Positions 1 through 5,450 of a DNA stretch of 5,450 nt are shown one piece after another. Under the pieces are notes generated by a model. The model searched no databases. It worked only from the letters and a program-made list of their open reading frames with translations, and had not been told where the DNA came from. Location of the stretch: positions 1-5,450 of the forward strand of contig CALAHA010000076.1 in NCBI GenBank assembly GCA_937891565.1, in the 5' to 3' direction. Within the stretch, counting starts at the first letter, position 1, and each line of letters begins with the position of its first letter. A program made the position numbers and the translations under genes. This stretch comes from an uncultured Ilumatobacter sp. (lineage in GTDB: Bacteria > Actinomycetota > Acidimicrobiia > Acidimicrobiales > Ilumatobacteraceae).

Positions 1-1
1 C

Positions 2-907
2 CATCTGGACGTTTGGGTCGGCATGGGGATCCCCGGGGTCGATCGACCGTGGCCACGGGTGACCGGCTCGGATGGAGTCGGGATCGTCGACGCCGTGGGG
101 GATGGAGTCGATGACGTCTGGGTCGGTCGTCGGGTAATCATGAATGCGGCTCATGATTTGAATTCGGAGGATCGGTCGGACGGGAGACCGGCTGGAGAGC
201 AATTTCATCTGGTCGGTGAGCAGTCGCCAGGAGCGATGGCCGAAGCCTTCGTCGTTCGAGTCACGAATGTGATGGATATCGGAGAGGCGGACCCGATCGA
301 GGCGGCGGCCTTCGGCTTGACCCATCTCACCGCGTGGCGGATGCTCACGACGCGGGCGGGTGCTCGGGCTGGTGATTGGGTTCTCATTCCGGGCATCGGT
401 GGTGGGGTGGCATTGGCCGCATTGGGAATCTGTCGATACCTCGGCTGCCGGACGATCGTGACCAGTCGGAGCGCCGAAAAACTCCAGCGTGCATCCGAAC
501 TCGGGGCATCGGTTGGCATCCTCGACGAAGGCAAAGACTGGAATCGGGCCGTTCGGGCTGCGACCGACGGCGCTGGGGTCGACATCTGCATCGACTCAAT
601 CGGAAAGGCCGTTCATCTCTCTTGCATGAAGTCGCTGGGACGTGGTGGCCGATTTGTGACCTGCGGTTGCACGAGCGGGCCAGGCGCCGAAACCGATCTC
701 GCTCGGATCTTCTGGAATCAGCTTTCGATCCTTGGTTCGACCATGGGGGATATGCGCGAGTTTCAGGAGGTCGTCAGCCTGTTTCTGAAGGGGAGTCTTC
801 AGCCGGTCGTTGACCGTGTCGTCACGCCGAGCGAGGTTCCAGAAGCCTACGCAGCCTTAGAGGCTGGAACGCAGTTCGGGAAGCTGGTGGTTGATTGGCG
901 ACCGTAA
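2..907 (+). CDS. Medium-chain dehydrogenase/reductase (zinc-binding-dehydrogenase family), 5'-truncated by the window
   Basis: This is a probable cytosolic NAD(P)H-dependent alcohol dehydrogenase or quinone oxidoreductase of the MDR superfamily; its substrate is unknown. The frame is open from base 2. The residues before the first ATG (base 23), HLDVWVG, match the family's usual NHLDLWVRRG segment, so that ATG is internal and roughly 40 N-terminal residues are missing. Counting from that Met: GSDG (15-18) lies where classical enzymes carry GHE; the nucleotide-binding Rossmann fold begins near 117 with glycine motif GIGGGV (124-129); TSRSAEKL (147-154) follows the second strand; GRGGRFVTCG (206-215) and QFGKLVV (284-290) are typical late motifs. 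The lobe at about 40-70, which holds four structural zinc cysteines in many relatives, has none here. The stop is TAA at 905-907. The family call is firm; the exact reaction is not. Confidence 0.93.
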   Translation, partial: HLDVWVGMGIPGVDRPWPRVTGSDGVGIVDAVGDGVDDVWVGRRVIMNAAHDLNSEDRSDGRPAGEQFHLVGEQSPGAMAEAFVVRVTNVMDIGEADPIEAAAFGLTHLTAWRMLTTRAGARAGDWVLIPGIGGGVALAALGICRYLGCRTIVTSRSAEKLQRASELGASVGILDEGKDWNRAVRAATDGAGVDICIDSIGKAVHLSCMKSLGRGGRFVTCGCTSGPGAETDLARIFWNQLSILGSTMGDMREFQEVVSLFLKGSLQPVVDRVVTPSEVPEAYAALEAGTQFGKLVVDWRP

Positions 908-943
908 GTCGGCGCTTCGGGCAAGCAGCGTCGATCTTGGCCC

Positions 944-965
944 CGTCCGAGATTAATATCGGACG
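944..965 (+). terminator. Stem-loop after the dehydrogenase gene, possible weak terminator
   Basis: A perfect 7-bp inverted repeat (CGTCCGA at 944-950, TCGGACG at 959-965) encloses an 8-nt AT-rich loop. It starts 36 bases after the dehydrogenase stop. An 8-T run follows only at 986-993, about 20 bases beyond the stem, so this is not a canonical intrinsic terminator. It could be a 3'-end stabilising hairpin, a weak terminator or an operator-like palindrome. Confidence 0.35.
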
Positions 966-989
966 TTCGCTCCATGCTTTATCGCTTTT

Positions 990-1012
990 TTTTGGGGTAG
1001 CAGGCCCTAAAA
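990..1012. other. Second stem-loop in the intergenic region
   Basis: TTTTGGGG (990-997) pairs with CCCTAAAA (1005-1012) through one G-U pair, leaving a 7-nt loop. The left arm overlaps the end of the 8-T run at 986-993. The T-flanked left arm and A-flanked right arm are what a bidirectional terminator would show, but the GC core is only three or four pairs. It lies just upstream of the candidate promoter at 1026, so it may separate the dehydrogenase unit from the secreted-protein unit. Confidence 0.3.
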
Positions 1013-1025
1013 CGCGAAAAGAAAA

Positions 1026-1053
1026 TTGACACGGCGAAGCAGGACCTTAGTGT
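1026..1053 (+). promoter_or_regulatory. Candidate sigma70-type promoter for paralog A
   Basis: A perfect TTGACA (1026-1031) is followed after 16 bases by TAGTGT (1048-1053), which keeps the most conserved T, A and final T of the -10 box. It lies about 110 bases upstream of the chosen start, implying a leader of roughly 100 nt. The -10 box is weak, and promoter consensus in planctomycetes is poorly constrained, so this is only a candidate. Confidence 0.35.
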
Positions 1054-1148
1054 TCAATGTCGGCCGCTCTGATCTCATTCAGGGTGGGTCTTTAATCAAT
1101 GAAGCCGGGTTCCTTAGCCTTGCTTGTAGATCTGTTTTTCGATTTCTT

Positions 1149-1154
1149 GGAGGA
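1149..1154 (+). promoter_or_regulatory. Shine-Dalgarno site that fixes the start of paralog A
   Basis: GGAGGA lies 7 bases before the ATG at 1162. The in-frame ATG at 1099 has no comparable site. The 1162 start also puts a classical signal peptide at the very N-terminus and matches the paralog start at 3515. Confidence 0.85.
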
Positions 1155-1161
1155 TTCACGG

Positions 1162-3120
1162 ATGCAATTCACGTTTATCAAGGCCAGTGCTGCAATTTCT
1201 GCAGTGGCCATCACTTCTGCGGCCCTGGCGGGCGGCGGAGACACCTACGAGGTCAGCTTCTCCGACGTTGGTTACTTCAATATTGCTACCGGTGGTATTG
1301 ATCCGACGAGCCCGAATTACAACGGCCAAGGCGTCGCGGCCGATGCTGGCCGTTACTTCGCGAGCTTTGGCTGGTCAAACACCGTCCTCGACGTCTGCTG
1401 GAACACTGGTTCCGGCTACTCTTGCTGGGCCAGCGAGTGCAACTTCGCAATGACGATGAGCGATGGTACCGACACCGGCTTCTACAACGTCGGCGTTCCG
1501 ATCGCCGTCGACACCGGCTCCGAAGTCGAAGGCGCTTGCGCCACCTATCCGCTTGACGGTACCGGCGCAGCCGGGCAGGCAGACTTTGCACCTTTCGCGT
1601 TCCAAGTTGACGCTGCTGGTGATGTTCAGGTCGCCGTCTACCAGGCCTGGGACGACGGCACCGGCCTTGCGGGTGGCACGGTCGTGACCGCTGACACCTT
1701 CTTCACCTTGGGTGGTGACGTTCCTGCGGCGTGTGCAGATGCCGACGGTAGCTGTGGCGAAGTCCACAGTACCCCTGGCTGTACGGATATCTCCTGTTGT
1801 GCCGTCGTTTGCGATGCTGCTGCGGGTGGTGACCCGTTCTGCTGCGAAGTGAGTTGGGACTCGACTTGTGTTGATACGGCGATCGCCTTGTGTGGCATCT
1901 ACATCTACACCTGCGATGCTCCCCAGTACGACAATGACTGTGCGACGTCGCCCTTGGCAATCGCACTCGGTACAGCAGTGCCGTTCAACACCACTGGTGC
2001 GAACACCGATGGTCCTGACGAAATTGGATGTGGCTCGGGCTACGAGGACTACCCGATCTGGTCCGACCTCTGGTACATGGTTGATTCGGTCGATGGTGGC
2101 ATCATGACCGCCACGTGCTGCAACGTCGCCGACTTCGATACGAAGATCGCCGTCTACAACGCCGGTGCCATCGGATCGACGTTCGATCCGGCCAACCTTC
2201 CGAGTGCGTTCATTATCTGCAACGAAGATTGCGATGATCCTACGTTCTACAGTTCAGAAGCGCTCACGGCCGTTGATGCAGGTACCCAATACCTCATCCG
2301 CGTTGGTGGCTATCAACAGGCCACGGGTACTGGTGATCTCACGGTGAGCATCGAAGGGGCCGAGCCTCCGATCCCGCCCCAGACCTGCGATACGCCTGGT
2401 CCGGATATGTTCACTCAGAGCACGACTGATGTCATGAACGCTGGTGGCGTGGCTTGTGCTGCTGGTGGTATCACCACGGAGAACAACTACTGCCGCGTCT
2501 ACACGGCTGCTGACATGGGGAACGACGTGTTCACCATCGACTGCATTCGATTCGGCATGACCAACCCTGGGTCTTACATCGCCGCTGGAATCAACATCCT
2601 CAAGTCGCCGAGCGGAAGCCCGGCTCCCTACGCGGACCTTGAAGTCTTGGCGACGAATGCCTTTGGTCTCTACACCACCGTTGAGAATGAGTACGTCACG
2701 GTCTCCTTCGCTGATGGTGTGAATGTCGATCTGTCTGACGGTTCGGCGCTGATTATCGAAGTTGCCATCCCGCAAGCCCTCGACGGCTTCGTCACCTTCG
2801 CCGGTGGTACGGGTGCCGACGTTTCCAGCGGAACGACGTACATCCGATCTGGCCCCTGTGGTATCGCGGAGTACATCCCCAACGGCGACATTGGCTTCGA
2901 CCTTGAGTGGTTCGTCTTCACTGACGGTACCGCTGGTGGTGGTCAGCCTGACTGCCCCGGAGACTTCAACGACGACGGTATGGTCGACGGTGCTGACTTT
3001 GGTTACATCCTCGCTGCTTGGGGAACTTGTGGCGGCTGCCCCGAGGATCTCAACGGTGACGGTGAAGTGAACGGTGCCGACGTCGGTCTCGTTCTCTCGG
3101 TCTGGGGCGCTTGTCCCTGA
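1162..3120 (+). CDS. Secreted multidomain protein with Cys-rich module, PPC-like domain and dockerin-like C-terminus (paralog A)
   Basis: A complete 652-residue exported protein with no recognised enzymatic motif; it may be a surface, matrix or complex-associated structural protein. Residues 1-23 are a Sec signal peptide (K7, an Ala/Ile/Val core, cleavage after ALA-23, no lipobox). Residues 24-190 form a conserved domain I cannot name. Residues 191-244 hold ten cysteines, including two CC pairs (212-213, 227-228), a planctomycete-style module. About 251-397 is a PPC-like beta domain (FDTKIAVY, then YLIRVGGY). A proline-rich linker (about 398-408) leads to a second beta domain (409-587), then a Gly-rich linker. 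Residues 597-652 are two EF-hand-like loops, 601-612 (DFNDDGMVDGAD) and 629-640 (DLNGDGEVNGAD), each starting CP and ending in WG plus Cys. About 30 cysteines suggest extensive disulfide bonding outside the cytoplasm. A terminator follows, and paralog B lies downstream on the same strand. Confidence 0.93.
   Translation: MQFTFIKASAAISAVAITSAALAGGGDTYEVSFSDVGYFNIATGGIDPTSPNYNGQGVAADAGRYFASFGWSNTVLDVCWNTGSGYSCWASECNFAMTMSDGTDTGFYNVGVPIAVDTGSEVEGACATYPLDGTGAAGQADFAPFAFQVDAAGDVQVAVYQAWDDGTGLAGGTVVTADTFFTLGGDVPAACADADGSCGEVHSTPGCTDISCCAVVCDAAAGGDPFCCEVSWDSTCVDTAIALCGIYIYTCDAPQYDNDCATSPLAIALGTAVPFNTTGANTDGPDEIGCGSGYEDYPIWSDLWYMVDSVDGGIMTATCCNVADFDTKIAVYNAGAIGSTFDPANLPSAFIICNEDCDDPTFYSSEALTAVDAGTQYLIRVGGYQQATGTGDLTVSIEGAEPPIPPQTCDTPGPDMFTQSTTDVMNAGGVACAAGGITTENNYCRVYTAADMGNDVFTIDCIRFGMTNPGSYIAAGINILKSPSGSPAPYADLEVLATNAFGLYTTVENEYVTVSFADGVNVDLSDGSALIIEVAIPQALDGFVTFAGGTGADVSSGTTYIRSGPCGIAEYIPNGDIGFDLEWFVFTDGTAGGGQPDCPGDFNDDGMVDGADFGYILAAWGTCGGCPEDLNGDGEVNGADVGLVLSVWGACP
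1831..1923 (+). repeat. Near-identical DNA block in the Cys-rich module (second copy at 4184-4276)
   Basis: These 93 bases match paralog B at 4184-4276 with one mismatch (T at 1875, C at 4228), which is synonymous in an Asp codon. The block covers the second half of the ten-Cys module and the CGIYIYTC stretch after it. Similarity drops sharply after base 1923, where the PPC-like domain begins. Confidence 0.9.
2923..3112 (+). repeat. Near-identical dockerin-coding block, copy 1
   Basis: These 190 bases align without gaps to 5261-5450 with five mismatches, three of them synonymous. The block encodes the Gly-rich linker and both dockerin-like loops. The amino acid changes are D604 to Gly inside the first loop, at a variable loop position, and P627 to Ala before the second loop. 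Confidence 0.93.
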
Positions 3121-3167
3121 TCGCTGCTGAAGTTCGGCCATCAAGGCCGGAATCCATCTGATCACAA

Positions 3168-3210
3168 AGCCCCGCCGGTTCCTTATCCAGGACCGGCGGG
3201 GCTGTTTTTT
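3168..3210 (+). terminator. Rho-independent terminator of paralog A
   Basis: A perfect 12-bp GC-rich stem (AGCCCCGCCGGT at 3168-3179, ACCGGCGGGGCT at 3192-3203) with a 12-nt loop is followed by G and six T residues (3205-3210). It lies 48 bases after the TGA stop. A smaller hairpin, CGGCC/GGCCG at 3135-3149, sits between the stop and the terminator. This should largely separate transcription of paralog A from paralog B. Confidence 0.94.
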
Positions 3211-3400
3211 GGGGAATGAGGAATGATGCCCCAGTGGGTGCTCTCCGTGCGAAGAAGGCTATGAGATGGCCTCATGCCGTTTTCGAAGCAATTTCAAGTT
3301 TTTATCGGCTCTTTCTGATTCGCGCCGTTCTCCAATGCAGACGTCCAAGAATTGTTGCCGAAACAAACCCGGATCACAATTTCCGAGTTGTCCGAGATTT

Positions 3401-3419
3401 TTTTGATTGAAAATCAAAA
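3401..3419. repeat. AT-rich inverted repeat upstream of paralog B
   Basis: TTTTGATT (3401-3408) and AATCAAAA (3412-3419) form a perfect 8-bp inverted repeat around a GAA loop, preceded by further T residues. It overlaps the -35-like hexamer at 3407, so an operator or bent-DNA role is possible. It is too AT-rich and has no following T-run on the + strand to be a forward terminator. Confidence 0.5.
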
Positions 3420-3433
3420 TGATGGGTTAATCT
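3407..3433 (+). promoter_or_regulatory. Weak candidate promoter for paralog B
   Basis: TTGAAA (3407-3412) matches five of six -35 positions, and TAATCT (3428-3433) is a poor -10 box with a short 15-base spacer. A second AT-rich -10-like segment, AATAAT, lies at 3442-3447 without a good -35 partner. A promoter is expected here because of the terminator upstream, but its exact position is uncertain. Confidence 0.25.
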
Positions 3434-3501
3434 AAGACTGCAATAATCTACGAATGTTGACTGGCTCGTGCCATCTCGACTTCGGTCCCAAAAAGTTCTC
3501 A

Positions 3502-3506
3502 GGAGG
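3502..3506 (+). promoter_or_regulatory. Shine-Dalgarno site of paralog B
   Basis: GGAGG, within AGGAGGA at 3501-3507, lies 8 bases before the ATG at 3515. It sets the start of a gene left open by the window edge. Confidence 0.88.
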
Positions 3507-3514
3507 AACATCAG

Positions 3515-5450
3515 ATGCAGTCTAGATTCATCAAGGCCACAGCCGCCATTTCGGCCGTTGCAGCCACTTCGGTCGCCCTGGCGGGCGCTGGAGACACCTA
3601 CGAGGTGAGCTTCTCCGACGTTGGTTACTTCACTATTGCCTCCGGTGGTATTGATCCAGCCAGTCCCAATTACAACGGTCAGAGCGTCACGGCCGAAGCC
3701 GGGCGCTACTTCGCCAGCTTTGGCTGGTCGAACACCGTTCTTAATGTTTGTTGGAACGCTGGTTCTGGCTACTCCTGCTGGGCCAGCGAGTGCAACTTCA
3801 CCATGACAATGAGCGACGGTACCGAGACGCTCTACTACGGCGTCGGCGTGCCGATCGGCGACAATACGGGTTCTGATATTGAAGGCGATTGCGCCGTCTA
3901 CCCGCTCGATGGTGGTGGCGCGGCCGGCCAGACTGATTTTGCGCCCTTCACGTTTGAAGTCGGCGAAGCTGGCAGCGTTGATATTGCCGTCTACCAGGCT
4001 TGGGACGACGGCACCGGCCTTGCGGCTGGCCAAGTCGTGAGCGCTGACACCTTCTTCACCTTGGGTGGTGAAGTTCCTGCGGCGTGTGCAGATGCCGACG
4101 GTTCCTGTGCCGAAGTCCACGGTACCCCGGGCTGTACGGATATCTCCTGTTGTGCCGTCGTCTGTGATCCTGCCTCTGGCGGCGACCCGTTCTGCTGCGA
4201 AGTGAGTTGGGACTCGACTTGTGTTGACACGGCGATCGCCTTGTGTGGCATCTACATCTACACCTGCGATGCTCCCGCCTACGCCAACGACTGTGCAGAT
4301 AGCCCATCGTTGATCGGTAATGGCGAGCGAATTGGTTACTCAACCCTCGATGCCAACTACGATGGGCCAATCATTACCTGTGCTGCAGGTGGTGCTGCCA
4401 ACGTCTGGTTCTTGGTTGAAATCGACGATGCGGTTGATCAGCTTCTGAGTGCCACGACCTGTAACGATGCTGACTACGACACAGCCCTCACCCTCTGGGA
4501 TGGTGGCCCGATCGGTTCTGACATTGATCTTACGAATCTTCCAAATCTGGAAGTCGCTTGTAACGATGATGGTGGCGGTTGCCCCGGCTACCAGTCACTC
4601 CTCACTGCGAACGTGACTGCCGGCAACCAGTATCTCATCAGTGTTTCTGGTTGGCAGGAGTCAGTGGGTTCTGGTGGCCTGACCGTCAGCTGGGAAACCC
4701 CTGACCCCCCGTTGCCGCCCTACACCTGCGATACGCCTGGTCCTGACACCTTCACCCAGAACAACACCGATGTGTTGACTGCTGGTGGCGTGGCGTGTGC
4801 TGGTGGTACCACCACAGAGAACGCGTACTGCCGCGTCTACAGCGCTGAGAACATGGGCAACGACATGTTCACCATCGACTGCATCCGATTCGGCGTCACG
4901 AACCCCGGTTCGTACATCGAAGGTGTCGTCAACGTATTCAAGTCCGCCAACGGCACTCCTGCTCCCTACGCGGACCTGGAACTGCTTGGCACGGCTCCTT
5001 ACGGTTTCTACACCACGGATGGCTTGGAATACACTGTTGTTTCGTTCGCTGACGGCGTCAGCGTCGATCTGAGCGATGGTTCCGCCCTCGTGGTCGAGTT
5101 TGCCTACGACGCTTCGCCCGATGGTTTCGTCACCTTTGGTGGTGGTACTGCAGTCGACATCACGAATGGTACGACCTACCTCCGGTCTGATTCGTGCGGC
5201 ATCCCCGAGTACATCACGGTCGGCTCGATCGGTTTCGATCTCGAGTGGTTCGTCTATGTCGACGGTACCGCTGGTGGTGGTCAGCCTGACTGCCCCGGAG
5301 ACTTCAACGGCGACGGTATGGTCGACGGTGCTGACTTCGGTTACATCCTCGCTGCTTGGGGAACTTGTGGCGGCTGCGCCGAGGATCTCAATGGCGACGG
5401 TGAAGTGAACGGTGCCGACGTCGGTCTCGTTCTCTCGGTCTGGGGCGCTT
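3515..5450 (+). CDS. Secreted multidomain protein with dockerin-like C-terminus (paralog B), 3'-truncated by the window
   Basis: The frame is open from the ATG at 3515 to the window edge (645 codons plus one base). If it ends like paralog A, only Cys-Pro and the stop are missing (about 647 residues). Residues 1-23 are a signal peptide ending ALA, almost the same as in A. Residues 24-190 align with A without gaps at roughly 80% identity by eye. The ten-Cys module is again at 191-244. The PPC-like domain (about 252-394) is four residues shorter and much more divergent, keeping CNDADYDTALTLW and YLISVSGW. A proline-rich linker (about 395-403) leads to the second beta domain (405-582). Loops DFNGDGMVDGAD (596-607) and DLNGDGEVNGAD (624-635) form the dockerin-like tail. 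I count 28 visible cysteines. The role is unknown, presumably parallel to A with a different central specificity. Confidence 0.93.
   Translation, partial: MQSRFIKATAAISAVAATSVALAGAGDTYEVSFSDVGYFTIASGGIDPASPNYNGQSVTAEAGRYFASFGWSNTVLNVCWNAGSGYSCWASECNFTMTMSDGTETLYYGVGVPIGDNTGSDIEGDCAVYPLDGGGAAGQTDFAPFTFEVGEAGSVDIAVYQAWDDGTGLAAGQVVSADTFFTLGGEVPAACADADGSCAEVHGTPGCTDISCCAVVCDPASGGDPFCCEVSWDSTCVDTAIALCGIYIYTCDAPAYANDCADSPSLIGNGERIGYSTLDANYDGPIITCAAGGAANVWFLVEIDDAVDQLLSATTCNDADYDTALTLWDGGPIGSDIDLTNLPNLEVACNDDGGGCPGYQSLLTANVTAGNQYLISVSGWQESVGSGGLTVSWETPDPPLPPYTCDTPGPDTFTQNNTDVLTAGGVACAGGTTTENAYCRVYSAENMGNDMFTIDCIRFGVTNPGSYIEGVVNVFKSANGTPAPYADLELLGTAPYGFYTTDGLEYTVVSFADGVSVDLSDGSALVVEFAYDASPDGFVTFGGGTAVDITNGTTYLRSDSCGIPEYITVGSIGFDLEWFVYVDGTAGGGQPDCPGDFNGDGMVDGADFGYILAAWGTCGGCAEDLNGDGEVNGADVGLVLSVWGA
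5261..5450 (+). repeat. Near-identical dockerin-coding block, copy 2
   Basis: This is the partner of 2923-3112 and is cut by the window edge at the penultimate Cys codon. The offset between the genes is 2353 bases at the 5' end and 2338 here. The 15-base difference reflects four codons lost in the PPC-like domain and one lost just after the Cys near residue 424 in the second beta domain. Confidence 0.92.

Larger units (their letters stand above)
3211..3514 (+). other. Intergenic region upstream of paralog B, no convincing gene
   Basis: Between the terminator and paralog B I see no supported coding region or RNA gene. The one forward ORF here (64 codons from 3216) starts six bases after the terminator T-run and shows no recognisable protein features. 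The stretch becomes AT-rich from about 3395 to 3450, unlike the flanking coding DNA, which fits a promoter region. It shows no obvious similarity to the region upstream of paralog A. Confidence 0.7.

Noticed and set aside
1099..1161. Upstream in-frame ATG at 1099 that would add 21 residues to paralog A
   Set aside because: It has no Shine-Dalgarno sequence, would bury the signal peptide behind an extra segment, and is not matched in paralog B; the ATG at 1162 has GGAGGA at ideal spacing.
1026..1301. 91-codon forward ORF overlapping the start of paralog A in another frame
   Set aside because: Its 3' half is an out-of-frame reading of the signal peptide and N-terminal domain of paralog A, and its start lies in the candidate promoter.
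2254..3165. Long 303-codon open frame on the minus strand opposite paralog A
   Set aside because: It is antisense to a clearly real protein, is rich in Asp, Val, Arg and Thr as expected from the complement of GAC/GTC-rich codons, and shows no recognisable domain.
3216..3410. 64-codon forward ORF between terminator and paralog B
   Set aside because: It starts six bases after the terminator T-run with no properly spaced ribosome binding site and no recognisable features, and it ends in the AT-rich regulatory stretch.
3457..3462. TTGACT as an alternative -35 box for paralog B
   Set aside because: No -10-like sequence occurs 15-19 bases downstream.
3374..4120. Minus-strand open frame of 248 codons, with a similar one at 1375-1767
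   Set aside because: Their mutual similarity simply mirrors the sense-strand paralogy; this one would also run through the promoter region of paralog B.
1162..5450. Mobile element or phage origin for the duplicated genes
   Set aside because: No transposase, integrase, terminal inverted repeats or target-site duplication was seen; the repeated DNA is confined to coding domains.

Overview
The window looks like chromosomal DNA of a moderately GC-rich bacterium, most likely a planctomycete and perhaps class Phycisphaerae. The pointer is the C-terminus of two large secreted proteins: a Cys-framed pair of dockerin-like EF-hand loops (CPxDxNxDGxVxGADxG...WG.C), preceded by beta-rich and Cys-rich modules. 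I know this layout best from exported planctomycete proteins. The placement is inference from protein style, not from a marker gene.

Layout. Bases 2-907 hold the 3' part of a medium-chain dehydrogenase/reductase gene that begins upstream of the window. Bases 908-1161 are a 254-bp intergenic region with two stem-loops, a T-run and a candidate sigma70-type promoter. Bases 1162-3120 encode a complete 652-residue exported multidomain protein (paralog A). A strong Rho-independent terminator at 3168-3210 closes that unit. The rest of 3121-3514 has no convincing gene; it contains an AT-rich inverted repeat, a weak promoter candidate and a strong Shine-Dalgarno sequence. Bases 3515-5450 encode paralog B, with the same domain order, open to the window edge and probably lacking only about two codons plus the stop.

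The two paralogs share, in order: a 23-residue signal peptide, a conserved N-terminal domain, a ten-cysteine module, a pre-peptidase-C-terminal-like (PPC-like) beta domain, a proline-rich linker, a second beta domain, a Gly-rich linker and a two-loop dockerin-like C-terminus. Divergence is uneven: the Cys module and dockerin-like tail are nearly identical at the DNA level, while the PPC-like domain differs strongly. This suggests a tandem family kept uniform at its ends while its middle diversifies. The dehydrogenase has no evident functional link to the secreted proteins. No RNA genes, CRISPR arrays, transposases or phage features were seen.
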